From Streptomyces sp. CB01201 (GTDB taxonomy: Bacteria > Actinomycetota > Actinomycetes > Streptomycetales > Streptomycetaceae), in the NCBI RefSeq assembly GCF_002803085.1, contig NZ_NNBJ01000016.1, positions 120,534 to 184,533 of the forward strand: DNA of 64,000 nt, given 5' to 3'. Position numbers and translations under genes: made by a program. Numbering within the stretch: position 1 is the stretch's first letter; each line of letters opens with the position of its first letter. Shown here one piece after another: positions 46,743 to 56,309 of the stretch. Under the pieces are notes generated by a model, which saw nothing but the letters and a program-made list of their open reading frames with translations, made no database searches and was not told where the DNA came from.

Positions 46743-48638
46743 GTGGCAGGCAGGATCAACGATGACGACGTGAAGGCGGTACGGGACGCGGTCCCGATCG
46801 ACGCCGTCGTGTCCGAGTACCTCCAGCTGCGCAATGCGGGGGGCGGCAACCTCAAGGGCCTGTGCCCCTTCCACGACGAGAAGTCCCCGTCCTTCCAGGT
46901 CAGCCCGAGCAAGGGTCTCTTCCACTGCTTCGGCTGCCAGGAGGGCGGCGACACGATCGCCTTCGTCCGGAAGATCGACCACCTGTCGTTCTCCGAGGCG
47001 GTAGAGCGGCTCGCGGCCACCGCGGGCATCACGCTGCGCTACGAAGAGGGCGGCTACAACCCGTCGAACCAGCGCGGCGAGCGCATCCGGCTCGTCGAGG
47101 CGCACAAGGCGGCGGCCCAGTTCTACATCGAGCAGCTGGGCAGCCCCGAGGCGGAGATCGGCCGCAAGTTCCTCGCCGAGCGCGGCTTCGACCAGGCGGC
47201 GGCCGCCCACTTCGGGGTGGGCTACAGCCCGGCCGGCTGGGACCATCTGACGCGTTTCCTGCGCGGCAAGGGCTTCTCCGACAAGGAGCTGCTGACCTCG
47301 GGCCTGGCCCAGGAGAGCCGCCGCAACCCCATCGACCGCTTCCGCGGCCGGCTGATGTGGCCGATCCGCGACGTGTCGGGAGAGGTCGTCGGCTTCGGCG
47401 CGCGCAAGCTGCGCGACGACGACAACGGCCCCAAGTACCTGAACACGCCCGAGACCCCGATCTACAAGAAGTCGCAGGTCCTGTACGGAATCGATCTGGC
47501 GAAGAAGGACATCGCCAAGTCCAGCCGGGCGGTGGTCGTCGAGGGCTACACCGACGTCATGGCCTGTCATCTGGCCGGAGTCACCACCGCGATCGCGACG
47601 TGTGGCACGGCCTTCGGCGGCGACCACATCAAGATCCTGCGCCGCCTCCTGATGGACAACGGCTCGGCCCGCGTGATCTTCACCTTCGACGGCGACGCGG
47701 CCGGCCAGAAGGCGGCCCTGCGCGCCTTCGAGGACGACCAGAAGTTCGCCGCCGAGACCTACATCGCGATCGCGCCCGACAACATGGACCCGTGCGATCT
47801 GCGCCTGGCCAAGGGCGACGAGGCGGTCGCGGACCTGGTCCAACCCCGCACCCCGCTCTTCGAGTTCGCGATCCGCCAGATCGTCGGCCGCTACGACCTG
47901 GAGACCCCGGCGGGCCGGGCCGCGGCCCTGGACGAGGCCGCGCCCATCGTCGCCAGGATCAAGAACGTGGCGTCCCAGCACGAGGTCGCCGTCCAACTCG
48001 CGGGAATCCTCGGCATCCTGGACACCCAGTTCGTGGTGAAGCGCGTCGCCCAGCTCGCCCGCTGGGCCCGCGACCGCGGCGGCAAGGGCCCCGCCCCCGC
48101 CCCGGGCCGCCGTCCGCAGTACGAGGACGCGGCGCCGCGCCCCGCCGGCGCCCCGGGCCCCGCCCTGAACCTGCGCAGTCCCGCCCACCGCACCGAACGC
48201 GAGCTGCTCAAGCTGGCGTTGCAGCACCCGCACCTGGTCTCCCCGGCGTTCGACGCCTACGGCATCGACGAGTTCACCGCCCCGCCCTACGCGGCGGTCC
48301 GCCAGTGCATCCAGGACGCGGGCGGCGCCACCGACGCCCCGTCCGACTATCTGCCGGCCGTCATGGACTCGGCGCCCAACGACGTGGTCCGCGCCCTGGT
48401 CACCGAGCTCGCCGTGGAGGCCGTCCACGCCCGCACGGTCGACGAGGCCTACGCGGGCGAGCAGTTGGTGGCCGTGCGCCGCCGGGCCGTCGACCGGCGC
48501 CTCCTCGACATCCAGGGCACCCTGGCCCGCCTGGGCCAGCACGGTGACCCGGCCCAACTGGCCGCCGTCCAGAACGAGTTGTGGGTCCTCCAGCAGTACG
48601 GCCAGGCCCTGCGCAACAAGGGCGCGGCCGCCCTCTAG
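46743..48638 (+). CDS. dnaG: DNA primase DnaG
   Basis: Makes RNA primers at the replication fork. The 631-residue protein has the CHC2 zinc ribbon Cys41, His44, Cys62, Cys65 (CPFHDEKSPSF, FHCFGC), the RNA-polymerase-like core, the TOPRIM site with Glu267 in VVVEGYTDVMAC and FTFDGDAAGQKAALRAFEDD, a Pro-rich linker at about residues 450-480, and the C-terminal helicase-binding domain (HRTERELLKLALQHPHLV). Confidence 0.97.
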   Translation: MAGRINDDDVKAVRDAVPIDAVVSEYLQLRNAGGGNLKGLCPFHDEKSPSFQVSPSKGLFHCFGCQEGGDTIAFVRKIDHLSFSEAVERLAATAGITLRYEEGGYNPSNQRGERIRLVEAHKAAAQFYIEQLGSPEAEIGRKFLAERGFDQAAAAHFGVGYSPAGWDHLTRFLRGKGFSDKELLTSGLAQESRRNPIDRFRGRLMWPIRDVSGEVVGFGARKLRDDDNGPKYLNTPETPIYKKSQVLYGIDLAKKDIAKSSRAVVVEGYTDVMACHLAGVTTAIATCGTAFGGDHIKILRRLLMDNGSARVIFTFDGDAAGQKAALRAFEDDQKFAAETYIAIAPDNMDPCDLRLAKGDEAVADLVQPRTPLFEFAIRQIVGRYDLETPAGRAAALDEAAPIVARIKNVASQHEVAVQLAGILGILDTQFVVKRVAQLARWARDRGGKGPAPAPGRRPQYEDAAPRPAGAPGPALNLRSPAHRTERELLKLALQHPHLVSPAFDAYGIDEFTAPPYAAVRQCIQDAGGATDAPSDYLPAVMDSAPNDVVRALVTELAVEAVHARTVDEAYAGEQLVAVRRRAVDRRLLDIQGTLARLGQHGDPAQLAAVQNELWVLQQYGQALRNKGAAAL

Positions 48639-48927
48639 GGGCCCTGCGGGAGATCCGCCGCCCGTGACGGCATATCCGTCCGGGTAACCACCCGGTCACG
48701 CACCGGCTTCAAAAAGTGGTCGCACGCCCGTCGCGGCGATGCTGTGTCGTACCCCACACTGGGGTGCGGTGCCTGAGTCCTCGGAGCGCGGCCGGCCCAC
48801 CTTCGGAGGTGGGCGCCTCACCCCCGCGGATCCGCTCATCGTGTACGGGACGGAAAGCGGCCCGGCCGCCCCCGTCCCGCTGCCGCACGCCCCCGATCCG
48901 GCAGCGATCACCCTGGAGGTCGCCCCC

Positions 48928-50019
48928 GTGCAGACCCAGACCCTGACCGACCACGACGTCGTCACGGCCGTACCGCCGCAGTCCCGGGCCGAACACCACC
49001 CCGAGGCGGAACCTGCCGGGTCGTCGGCGGGCCCGGCGGCCGGACCGGTCCCCGAGGAGGAGGCCCCCGAGCCACCCGAGCCACGAGCGGGCCGGGCGGA
49101 CACCGGCGGGCCGTCCTCCGACCTCTTCCGCCAGTACCTGCGCGAGATCGGACGCATCCCGCTGCTCACCGCGGCCGAGGAGGTCGAGCTGGCCCGGCGC
49201 GTGGAAGCGGGCCTGTTCGCCGAGGAGAAGCTGGGCAGCACCCCCGACCTGGACTCCCAACTCGCCCTGGATCTGGACAAGTTGGTGGTGATGGGCCGGA
49301 TGGCCAAGCGCCGGCTCATCGAGGCCAACCTGCGCCTGGTGGTCTCCGTCGCCAAGCGGTACGTGGGCCGCGGGCTCACCATGCTCGACCTCGTCCAGGA
49401 GGGAAACCTCGGACTGATCAGGGCGGTCGAGAAGTTCGACTACGCGCGGGGCTACAAGTTCTCCACGTACGCGACCTGGTGGATCCGCCAGGCGATGTCG
49501 CGGGCGCTCGCCGACCAGGCCCGCACCATCCGGGTGCCCGTCCACGTCGTGGAGCTCATCAACCGTGTGGTGCGCGTCCAGCGCCGGATGCTCCAGGAGC
49601 GCGGCTACGAGCCGACCGCCGAGGAGGTCGCAGCCCACCTCGACCTCACCCCCGAGCGGGTCGGCGAGGTGCTGCGCCTGGCGCAGGAACCGGTCTCGCT
49701 GCACGCGCCGGTGGGGGAGGAGGACGACGTGGCGCTCGGCGACCTCATCGAGGACGGCGACGCCGCGTCCCCCGTGGAGTCCGCGGCGTTCCTGCTGCTG
49801 CGCCAGCACCTGGAGGCGGTGCTCTCCACACTCGGCGAGCGCGAACGCAAGGTGGTGCAGCTGCGGTACGGGCTCGCGGACGGCCGGCCGCGCACCCTTG
49901 AGGAGATAGGCCGGATCTTCGGGGTGACCCGCGAGCGGATCCGGCAGATCGAGTCCAAGACGCTGAACAAGCTGCGCGACCACGCGTTCGCGGACCAGCT
50001 GCGGGGCTACCTGGACTGA
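48928..50019 (+). CDS. hrdA: RNA polymerase sigma factor HrdA (group 2 sigma-70)
   Basis: A 363-residue primary-like sigma factor. Region 1.2 SSDLFRQYLREIGRIPLLTA; region 2 LRLVVSVAKRYVGRGLTMLD to YKFSTYATWWIRQAMSRALA; region 3 HVVELINRVVRVQRRMLQER; region 4 GVTRERIRQIESKTLNKLRD. GTG 48928 (VQTQTLTDHDVV) is chosen because GGAGG lies 8 nt upstream; an earlier GTG at 48769 would add 53 residues. Location after dnaG matches hrdA of S. coelicolor, as recalled. It is short before region 1.2, unlike HrdB. The 48639-48927 gap shows no other gene. Confidence 0.9.
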   Translation: MQTQTLTDHDVVTAVPPQSRAEHHPEAEPAGSSAGPAAGPVPEEEAPEPPEPRAGRADTGGPSSDLFRQYLREIGRIPLLTAAEEVELARRVEAGLFAEEKLGSTPDLDSQLALDLDKLVVMGRMAKRRLIEANLRLVVSVAKRYVGRGLTMLDLVQEGNLGLIRAVEKFDYARGYKFSTYATWWIRQAMSRALADQARTIRVPVHVVELINRVVRVQRRMLQERGYEPTAEEVAAHLDLTPERVGEVLRLAQEPVSLHAPVGEEDDVALGDLIEDGDAASPVESAAFLLLRQHLEAVLSTLGERERKVVQLRYGLADGRPRTLEEIGRIFGVTRERIRQIESKTLNKLRDHAFADQLRGYLD

Positions 50020-50027
50020 ACGCGAAA

Positions 50028-50056
50028 GGGCCGGTGCGCTGTCCGCGCACCGGCCC
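50028..50056. terminator. Terminator between hrdA and the ABC exporter genes
   Basis: GGGCCGGTGCGC (50028-50039) and its complement (50045-50056) with a 5-nt loop, between convergent genes. Confidence 0.8.
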
Positions 50057-50071
50057 CAACTCTGCTACGCG

Positions 50072-52006
50072 TCAGTCGACTTCCGCGACCGCCTGGGCGA
50101 ACTGGGCCGCGTACAGGCGGGCGTACGCGCCCTCCGCCGCCAACAGCTCGTCGTGGGTGCCCTGTTCGACGATCGACCCGTTCTCCATGACCAGGATCAC
50201 GTCCGCGTCCCGGATCGTGGAGAGCCGGTGCGCGATGACGAACGACGTGCGCCCGTGCGCGAGCCGCGCCATCGCCTTCTGGATCAGCACCTCGGTCCGG
50301 GTGTCGACCGAACTCGTCGCCTCGTCGAGGACCAGGATCACCGGGTCGGACAGGAACGCCCGCGCGATGGTGATGAGCTGCTTCTCGCCCGCGCTGACGC
50401 CCGTGCCCTCGTCGTCGATGACGGTGTCGTAGCCCTCGGGCAGCGTACGGATGAAGCGGTCCGCGTGCGCCGCCCTCGCCGCCTCCTCGATCTCCTCGCG
50501 GGTGACCTCCTTCGCGGCGCCGTACGCGATGTTGTCCGCGATGGAGCCGCCGAAGAGCCAGGTGTCCTGGAGCACCATGCCGATGGAGGAGCGCAGTTCC
50601 TCGCGGGTCATCCGCGCCGCGTCCACCCCGTCCAGGGTGATCCGGCCGCCGGTGACCTCGTAGAACCGCATGAGCAGGTTGACCAGGGTGGTCTTGCCGG
50701 CGCCGGTCGGGCCGACGATCGCGACCGTGTGGCCGGGCTGCACGCTCAGCGAGAGGTCCTCGATGAGCGGCTTCTCCGGCTCGTAGCGGAACGAGACGTT
50801 CTCCAGCGCGACCGCGCCGCGCAGCACCTCGGGGCGCTCCGGGGACGCCGTGTCGGGGTTCTGCTCCTCGGCGTCGAGCAGCTCGAAGATCCGCTCGGCG
50901 GACGCGACTCCGGACTGCACCAGGTTCGCCATCGAGGCGACCTGGGTCAGCGGCATCGAGAACTGGCGCGAGTACTGGATGAACGCCTGCACATCACCGA
51001 TGGACAGCGAGCCCGTCGCGACCCGCAGCCCGCCGACGACCGCCACCAGCACGTAGTTCAGGTTGGACACGAACATCATCAGGGGCTGCATGATGCCGCT
51101 GTTGAACTGCGCCCGGAACGACGCCTCGTACAGCGCGTCGTTCTGCTCGGCGAAGGCCTCGGCCGACTCGTTCTGCCGCCCGAACACCTTCACCAGGGCG
51201 TGCCCGGTGTACATCTCCTCGATGTGCGCGTTCAGCTTGCCCGTGGACTTCCACTGCTGGACGAACTGCGGCTGCGAGCGCTTGCCGACCTTCGTGGCCA
51301 CCACGATCGACAGCGGCACCGTGATCAGTGCCACGAGCGCGAGCAGCGGCGAGATCCAGAACATCATCACCAGCACGCCGACGATGGTGAGCAGCGAGTT
51401 GATGAGCTGGCCCATCGTCTGCTGCATCGTCTGCGAGATGTTGTCGATGTCGTTGGTGGCGCGACTGAGCACCTCGCCGCGCTTGGCCTTGTCGAAGTAC
51501 GACAGCGGCAGCCGCGACAGCTTGGTCTGGATGTCCTCGCGCATCCGGAACACGGTCTTGTTGATGGCCCGGTTGGAGAGCCGGGTGGCCACCAGCATCA
51601 TCAGGCCCGCGCCCACGTACACGGCGAGGGCGACGAGCAGGATGCTGCCGACCGCGCCGAAGTCGATGCCCTTGCCGGGGGTGAAGTCGACCCCGGAGAG
51701 CATGTCGGCGAGGCCGCCCTGGCCGCGGTCGCGCAGGCCCTGGATGGCCTGGGCCTTGCTGATCCCGGCCGGCATCTGCGGGGTCTTGCCGATCACGCCG
51801 GCGAAGACCAGGTCGGTCGCCCTGCCGAGGATCTTCGGGCCGACCACCGACAGGCCGACGCTGACGACGACCGCGAGCAGCATCACGCTCAGGAGCGCCT
51901 TTTCCGGGGCGAGCCGTTTGATCAGCCGCTTTCCGGATTCCTTGAAGTTCAGGGACCGCTGATCCGGGCCGCCGCCCATCATCATGCGTCCACCGGGCCC
52001 GCTCAT
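50072..52006 (-). CDS. ABC exporter, fused membrane-ATPase subunit (consensus site)
   Basis: A 644-residue half-transporter. Residues 35-350 hold six helices (type 1 exporter fold); the ATPase domain has Walker A GPTGAGKTT, a variant signature VSAGEKQL in place of LSGGQ, Walker B VILVLDEATSSVD with the catalytic Glu, and the switch His in IAHRLS. It starts 4 bp inside the stop of the upstream half-transporter gene, so the two subunits should form a heterodimer. Such pairs export drugs or lipids; substrate unknown. Confidence 0.92.
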   Translation of the reverse strand: MSGPGGRMMMGGGPDQRSLNFKESGKRLIKRLAPEKALLSVMLLAVVVSVGLSVVGPKILGRATDLVFAGVIGKTPQMPAGISKAQAIQGLRDRGQGGLADMLSGVDFTPGKGIDFGAVGSILLVALAVYVGAGLMMLVATRLSNRAINKTVFRMREDIQTKLSRLPLSYFDKAKRGEVLSRATNDIDNISQTMQQTMGQLINSLLTIVGVLVMMFWISPLLALVALITVPLSIVVATKVGKRSQPQFVQQWKSTGKLNAHIEEMYTGHALVKVFGRQNESAEAFAEQNDALYEASFRAQFNSGIMQPLMMFVSNLNYVLVAVVGGLRVATGSLSIGDVQAFIQYSRQFSMPLTQVASMANLVQSGVASAERIFELLDAEEQNPDTASPERPEVLRGAVALENVSFRYEPEKPLIEDLSLSVQPGHTVAIVGPTGAGKTTLVNLLMRFYEVTGGRITLDGVDAARMTREELRSSIGMVLQDTWLFGGSIADNIAYGAAKEVTREEIEEAARAAHADRFIRTLPEGYDTVIDDEGTGVSAGEKQLITIARAFLSDPVILVLDEATSSVDTRTEVLIQKAMARLAHGRTSFVIAHRLSTIRDADVILVMENGSIVEQGTHDELLAAEGAYARLYAAQFAQAVAEVD

Positions 52007-53781
52007 GCCGCCTCAGCCTCCGTCAGCTGGGAGAGCACGATCTCCCGGTACGTCTCGTTGTCGGCCATCAGTTCGTGATGGCGGCCGGTGCCGACGACCC
52101 GTCCCTCGTCGAGGACGATGATCCGGTCGGCGTCCCGGATGGTGGAGACCCGCTGCGCGACGATCACGACCGTCGCCTCGGCGGTCTCGCGGCCGAGCGC
52201 GGAGCGCAGCGCCGCGTCGGTGGCGTAGTCGAGCGCCGAGAAGGAGTCGTCGAACAGGTAGATCTCCGGGCGCTGCACCAGCGTCCGGGCGATCGCGAGC
52301 CGCTGGCGCTGACCGCCGGACACGTTCGTGCCGCCCTGCGCGATCGGCGCGTCCAGTCCGCCCTCCAGCTTGCCGACGAACTCCTTGGCCTGGGCCACCT
52401 CCAGGGCGTGCCAGAGGTCCTCGTCGCTCGCGTCGGGGTTGCCGTACCGCAGGTTCGTCGCCACGGTCCCGGAGAACAGGTACGGCTTCTGCGGGACGAG
52501 GGACACGGTCTTGGCGAGCAGGACGGGGTCCAGGGTGCGGACGTCCTCGCCGTCGACCAGGACCTGCCCGTCGGTGGTGTCGATCAGCCGGGGCACCAGG
52601 CTGAGCAGCGTCGACTTGCCGCTGCCGGTCGAGCCGATGATCGCGGTGGTCTCGCCGGGGCGGGCCACCAGGTCCACGCCGCGCAGTACGGAGGCCTCGG
52701 CGCCGGGGTACTTGAAGTCGGCTCCGCGCACCTCCAGATGGCCGTGCCGGCGCAGTTCGAGCACCGGGGCCTTGGGCGGCACGACGCTGGTGTCGGTGCC
52801 CAGGACCTCCTCGATGCGCTCGGCGCAGACCTCGGCGCGCGGCACCATCATGAACATGAAGGTGGCCATCATGACGGCCATCACGATCTGCATGAGGTAC
52901 GCCAGGAACGCGGTGAGCTGGCCGATCTGCATGTGGCCGCTGTCGATGCGGTGCGCGCCGAACCAGACGACGGCGACCGAGGAGACGTTCACGACGGTCA
53001 TGACGGTCGGGAACATCAGTGCCATGAGCCGGCCGGTGGCCAGTGAGACCTCGGTGAGTTCGGTGTTGGCGCCCTTGAAGCGCTCCTGCTCGTACTCGTC
53101 GCGCACGAAGGCGCGGATCACGCGGTTGCCGGTGATCTGCTCGCGCAGCACGCGGTTCACGGTGTCGAGGCGGGTCTGCATGGTGCGGAACAGCGGGCGC
53201 ATCTTCCGCACGATGAGCGAGACGGCGATGCCGAGGACCGGGACGACGGCGAGGAGCACCGCGGACAGCGGCACGTCCTGGCCGAGCGCCATGATGATGC
53301 CGCCGACGCACATGATCGGCGCGGACACCATCAGGGTGAACGCCATCAGGACCAGCATCTGGACCTGCTGGACGTCATTGGTGGTGCGGGTGATCAGGGA
53401 CGGCGCCCCGAAGTGCCCGACCTCGCGGGCGGAGAAGGACTGCACACGCGCGAAGACGGCGGCCCGGACGTCCCGCCCGAGGGCCGCCGCGGTCCGTGCG
53501 CCGTAGAAGACGGCGCCGATGTTGCAGAACACCTGGACGAGGCTGACGGCGATCATGATGCCGCCGTGTCCCAGGATGTAACCCGTGTCCCCGTTCACGA
53601 CACCGTTGTCAATGATGTTCGCGTTCAGGGTGGGCAGATAAAGGGTGGCGCTGGTCTGGAGCAGTTGCAGCAGCACCAGCAGGGCGATCGGTTTCTTGTA
53701 CGGCCCTAGGTGGGACCGCAGGAGTCGTATGAGCACGCGCAGGCTCTCCGGGTCGGCAAGATCGGGGGTTCGACCCCCCAT
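52003..53781 (-). CDS. ABC exporter, fused membrane-ATPase subunit (degenerate site)
   Basis: A 592-residue half-transporter with six helices and an ATPase domain: Walker A GSTGSGKST, canonical signature VSGGQRQR, but Walker B EIYLFDDSFSALD, where Asp replaces the catalytic Glu, and VAQRVS, where Gln replaces the switch His. This is the pattern of TM287/288-type heterodimers with one inactive site. ATG 53781 is chosen because GGAG lies 9 nt upstream; GTG 53796 is the longer option. Confidence 0.92.
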   Translation of the reverse strand: MGGRTPDLADPESLRVLIRLLRSHLGPYKKPIALLVLLQLLQTSATLYLPTLNANIIDNGVVNGDTGYILGHGGIMIAVSLVQVFCNIGAVFYGARTAAALGRDVRAAVFARVQSFSAREVGHFGAPSLITRTTNDVQQVQMLVLMAFTLMVSAPIMCVGGIIMALGQDVPLSAVLLAVVPVLGIAVSLIVRKMRPLFRTMQTRLDTVNRVLREQITGNRVIRAFVRDEYEQERFKGANTELTEVSLATGRLMALMFPTVMTVVNVSSVAVVWFGAHRIDSGHMQIGQLTAFLAYLMQIVMAVMMATFMFMMVPRAEVCAERIEEVLGTDTSVVPPKAPVLELRRHGHLEVRGADFKYPGAEASVLRGVDLVARPGETTAIIGSTGSGKSTLLSLVPRLIDTTDGQVLVDGEDVRTLDPVLLAKTVSLVPQKPYLFSGTVATNLRYGNPDASDEDLWHALEVAQAKEFVGKLEGGLDAPIAQGGTNVSGGQRQRLAIARTLVQRPEIYLFDDSFSALDYATDAALRSALGRETAEATVVIVAQRVSTIRDADRIIVLDEGRVVGTGRHHELMADNETYREIVLSQLTEAEAA

Positions 53782-53865
53782 CTTGCGACACTCCACCCCT
53801 GGAAGCTCAAGCGATTATCGAGCTGGAGTCAAAAGGAATAGCAAAGAGCCGATGCCCGGCCCGCG

Positions 53866-55311
53866 TCAAGCACCCTGGCCGAAGGCTCCGGGGTGGATCT
53901 CGTCACGGGTCGCGATGTACTGCTGACGCACCGCCTGCCCGACGGCCAGGTCCTCGCCCGGCTCGAAGACCTGCGCGGAGGCGCCCTGCCAGGCCGGCGG
54001 GGTGTGCGCGGCGAGCGTGCCCTGCGCTACGCCGAGCGCCCAGGCCGCCTGCCGGGCCGCGCCGAGCGCCGCGTACTCGGCGGGCTGCGGCACCACGACC
54101 TGCGTGCCGAAGACGGCCGGTGCCACCGCCTGCACGGCGGGCAGTTCGGCGGCGGCGCCGAGCAGGAACACCCGCCGCACCTCGACCCCGCGCCCGCGCA
54201 GCACGTCCAGGGCGTCGCCGAGCGAGCAGAGCATCCCCTCGAAGGCGGCCCGCGCCAGGTGCTCGGGCTTCATCGACTCGCGGCGCAGCCCGGCCAGCGT
54301 GCCGGCCGCGTGCGGCAGGCGCGGGGTGCGCTCGCCCTCCAGGTAGGGCAGCAGGACCAGACCGCTGGCGCCCGGGGTGGAGGTGAGGGCCAGCTCGCTG
54401 AGTTCGGCGAGATCCTCGACGCCGAGCATCTCGGCCGTACCGCGCAGGGCCCGCACGGCATTGCTCGTATGGACGACCGGCAGATGCATCCCGGTCGCGT
54501 CGGCGAACGACGTAATCATCCCGCTCGGGTCGGCCAGCGCCTCGTGATGCACGGCCATGACCGAGCCCGAGGCGCCGAGCGAGACCACCGCGTCGCCCGC
54601 GCCGACGCCGAGCCCGAACGCGGCCGCCATCGTCTCGCCGGTACCGGCCGAGATCAGCAGCCCCTCGGGGGTGGTGCCGGCCGCGTCCGAGGGCCCGAGC
54701 ACCTCGGGCAGCGCGACCTGGTGGCCGAGCGCGAGTTCCACGAGGTCGGGGCGGTAGAAGCCGGTGGCGGCGGACCAGTACCCGGTGCCGGAGGCGGCGC
54801 CGCGGTCGGTGGTGCGCCGGGCGGGCCGGCCGAGCAACTGCCAGACCAGCCAGTCGTGGGCCTGGAGGACGCCGGCGGTGCGCTTGGCCGCCTCCGGCTC
54901 GTGCCGCGCCAGCCAGCGCAGTTTGGACACCGCCTGGGCGGCCCGCGGTACGCAGCCGACGGCCTGCGCCCAGGCCTCCCGGCTGCCGAGCCCGTCGATG
55001 AGATCGGCGGCGGCCACCTGCGCCCGCTTGTCGTTGCCGGTCAGCGCGGCCCGGACCAGGTTGCCCTGGCCGTCCAGCGGTATGAGTCCGTGCTGTTGGG
55101 CGGAGACGCCGATGGCCTGGACGCCCTCCAGCAGGCCGCCGGTCGCGGCCTCGCCGAGCGAGAGCAGCCAGGCCTGTGGATCGACCTCCGTCGCCTTGGG
55201 TTCGACCGGATGCGGGGCGTACCCCTGCCGCAGCACGGCACCCGTGTCGGTGTCGCAGACGACGATGCGAGTGAAGGCGGAAGAGCTGTCCAGCCCGGCG
55301 ACTATCCCCAT
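53866..55311 (-). CDS. FGGY-family carbohydrate kinase (xylulokinase-like)
   Basis: A 481-residue kinase starting MGIVAGLDSSSAFTRIVVCD. Nucleotide-binding LDSSSAFTR, substrate-side IGVSAQQHGLIPLD, DWLVWQLLGR, GAASGTGYW, the adenosine/Gly motif VSLGASGSVMA, and VRRVFLLGAAAELPAVQAV near the end. Xylulokinase is the nearest type by the AQQHG motif, but no pentose genes are near, so the sugar is uncertain. Confidence 0.87.
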   Translation of the reverse strand: MGIVAGLDSSSAFTRIVVCDTDTGAVLRQGYAPHPVEPKATEVDPQAWLLSLGEAATGGLLEGVQAIGVSAQQHGLIPLDGQGNLVRAALTGNDKRAQVAAADLIDGLGSREAWAQAVGCVPRAAQAVSKLRWLARHEPEAAKRTAGVLQAHDWLVWQLLGRPARRTTDRGAASGTGYWSAATGFYRPDLVELALGHQVALPEVLGPSDAAGTTPEGLLISAGTGETMAAAFGLGVGAGDAVVSLGASGSVMAVHHEALADPSGMITSFADATGMHLPVVHTSNAVRALRGTAEMLGVEDLAELSELALTSTPGASGLVLLPYLEGERTPRLPHAAGTLAGLRRESMKPEHLARAAFEGMLCSLGDALDVLRGRGVEVRRVFLLGAAAELPAVQAVAPAVFGTQVVVPQPAEYAALGAARQAAWALGVAQGTLAAHTPPAWQGASAQVFEPGEDLAVGQAVRQQYIATRDEIHPGAFGQGA

Positions 55312-55422
55312 GGTTGACGATTCTGCCGCACGCGCGGGACTCCTGGGACGGCGGTGGTCGGGACAACGCTGTCGGCCGCCGGACCCGGAGGCCGAGCGGC
55401 CGGGGCAGGGGTGGCCCGTGGG

Positions 55423-55722
55423 TCAGGTGTTGCTGGTGCCCCAGTCGTCCTCGGTGCCCTGGCCGCGCTCGCGCAGGGAGCGCACCCGGTCGGCGACGGA
55501 GGCGGGCACCTTGTCCCCGACCTTGTCGCTCACCGCGTGGAAGGCCTTGCCCGCGACCTGGCGCGAGGTCTGCGCGGCCGACTCGGCGGTGTTCCGCACT
55601 GCGGGGTTCTGGGCCACCTGACGTGCGGACTTCTTCAGCTGCTCGTAGCGCTCGCGGCCGGCCTTGGTGCCGAGCACGTATCCGAGGGCCAGTCCGGCGA
55701 CGAACGTGAGCCGGTATCGCAT
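55423..55722 (-). CDS. YtxH-domain membrane protein
   Basis: A 99-residue protein with one N-terminal helix (YRLTFVAGLALGYVLGTKAG) and a long amphipathic helical tail (RERYEQLKKSARQVAQNPAV onward). The GYVLGTKAGRERYEQ sequence is diagnostic of YtxH-like proteins, of unknown or stress-related role. ATG 55722 has GGAAGG about 9 nt upstream; GTG 55731 sits too close to it. Confidence 0.85.
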   Translation of the reverse strand: MRYRLTFVAGLALGYVLGTKAGRERYEQLKKSARQVAQNPAVRNTAESAAQTSRQVAGKAFHAVSDKVGDKVPASVADRVRSLRERGQGTEDDWGTSNT

Positions 55723-55820
55723 GGTGGTCACCCTTCCCTAGCGTGTGTGCCGCGCCTACCCGCGCGGCCCCGTGATCACCCAGGGCGGAACCGATTGGCG
55801 GAGCACCCCCCTGCTTGCGC

Positions 55821-55826
55821 TAATGT
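55821..55826 (+). promoter_or_regulatory. -10 element TAATGT upstream of the tRNA-Asn pair
   Basis: Best -10 match in the gap; the first tRNA begins 66 nt downstream. The -35 (TTGGCG, 55795-55800) is 20 bp away, which is long. Confidence 0.35.
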
Positions 55827-55892
55827 ATGTGTCGCAGCGAACGCACGCCGCCCGGGAGACCCCAGGTGAGTACGTTCGACGCAACGAGACAT

Positions 55893-55965
55893 TCCCCTGT
55901 AGCTCAATTGGCAGAGCAGCCGACTGTTAATCGGCAGGTTACTGGTTCGAGTCCAGTCGGGGGAG
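55893..55965 (+). tRNA. tRNA-Asn (GTT), first copy
   Basis: 73 nt, cloverleaf closes: acceptor TCCCCTG with CGGGGGA, anticodon loop CTGTTAA with GTT at 55926-55928, T-loop GTTCGAGTC. CCA is not encoded. Five bases separate it from the next copy. Confidence 0.97.
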
Positions 55966-55970
55966 CTCGG

Positions 55971-56043
55971 TCTCCTGTAGCTCAATTGGCAGAGCAGCCG
56001 ACTGTTAATCGGCAGGTTACTGGTTCGAGTCCAGTCGGGAGAG
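55971..56043 (+). tRNA. tRNA-Asn (GTT), second copy
   Basis: 73 nt, identical to the first copy except in the acceptor stem, where a C-G pair became T-A (TCTCCTG with CGGGAGA), a compensated change. CCA not encoded. Confidence 0.97.
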
Positions 56044-56052
56044 CAGCGGAAG

Positions 56053-56075
56053 AGGACCCTTCGGGGTCCTTTTTC
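56053..56075 (+). terminator. Intrinsic terminator of the tRNA-Asn operon
   Basis: AGGACCC-TTCG-GGGTCCT followed by TTTTT, a stable tetraloop hairpin with T run. Confidence 0.93.
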
Positions 56076-56207
56076 GTATCCGGTGGAACCGCGAAGCTCC
56101 CCGCGAAGTCCTCATGGGCGTGCGATGCCGACCATCCGAGGCAGGAGATCGTATGAGCGGCTATGCTGCGGCAGACGGCGCGCACAAATGTGCGCGACGC
56201 GCCGTTA

Positions 56208-56284
56208 GGGGCGGTAGCTCAGCCGGTTAGAGCAGCGGACTCATAATCCGTCGGCCGTGGGTTCGAGTCCCACCCGCCCCACCA
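56208..56284 (+). tRNA. tRNA with CAT anticodon (probably Ile2, otherwise elongator Met)
   Basis: 77 nt including an encoded CCA (56282-56284). Acceptor GGGGCGG with CCGCCCC, anticodon CAT at 56242-56244, T-loop GTTCGAGTC. The D-arm/anticodon context AGAGCAG...CTCATAA and variable loop resemble tRNA-Ile2, whose C is changed to lysidine; elongator Met cannot be excluded. Its 3' end lies next to an integrase gene, so it is the likely chromosomal integration site. Confidence 0.9.
56250..56284 (+). other. Probable attachment-site core at the tRNA 3' end
   Basis: The tRNA 3' half from the T-arm to CCA is 123 bp from the integrase stop, the standard layout for tyrosine-integrase elements in Streptomyces. 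No second copy was found up to 64000, so the other att site must lie outside. Confidence 0.55.
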
Positions 56285-56309
56285 ACAGGTGGCAGAGCAG
56301 AAACGTTCT

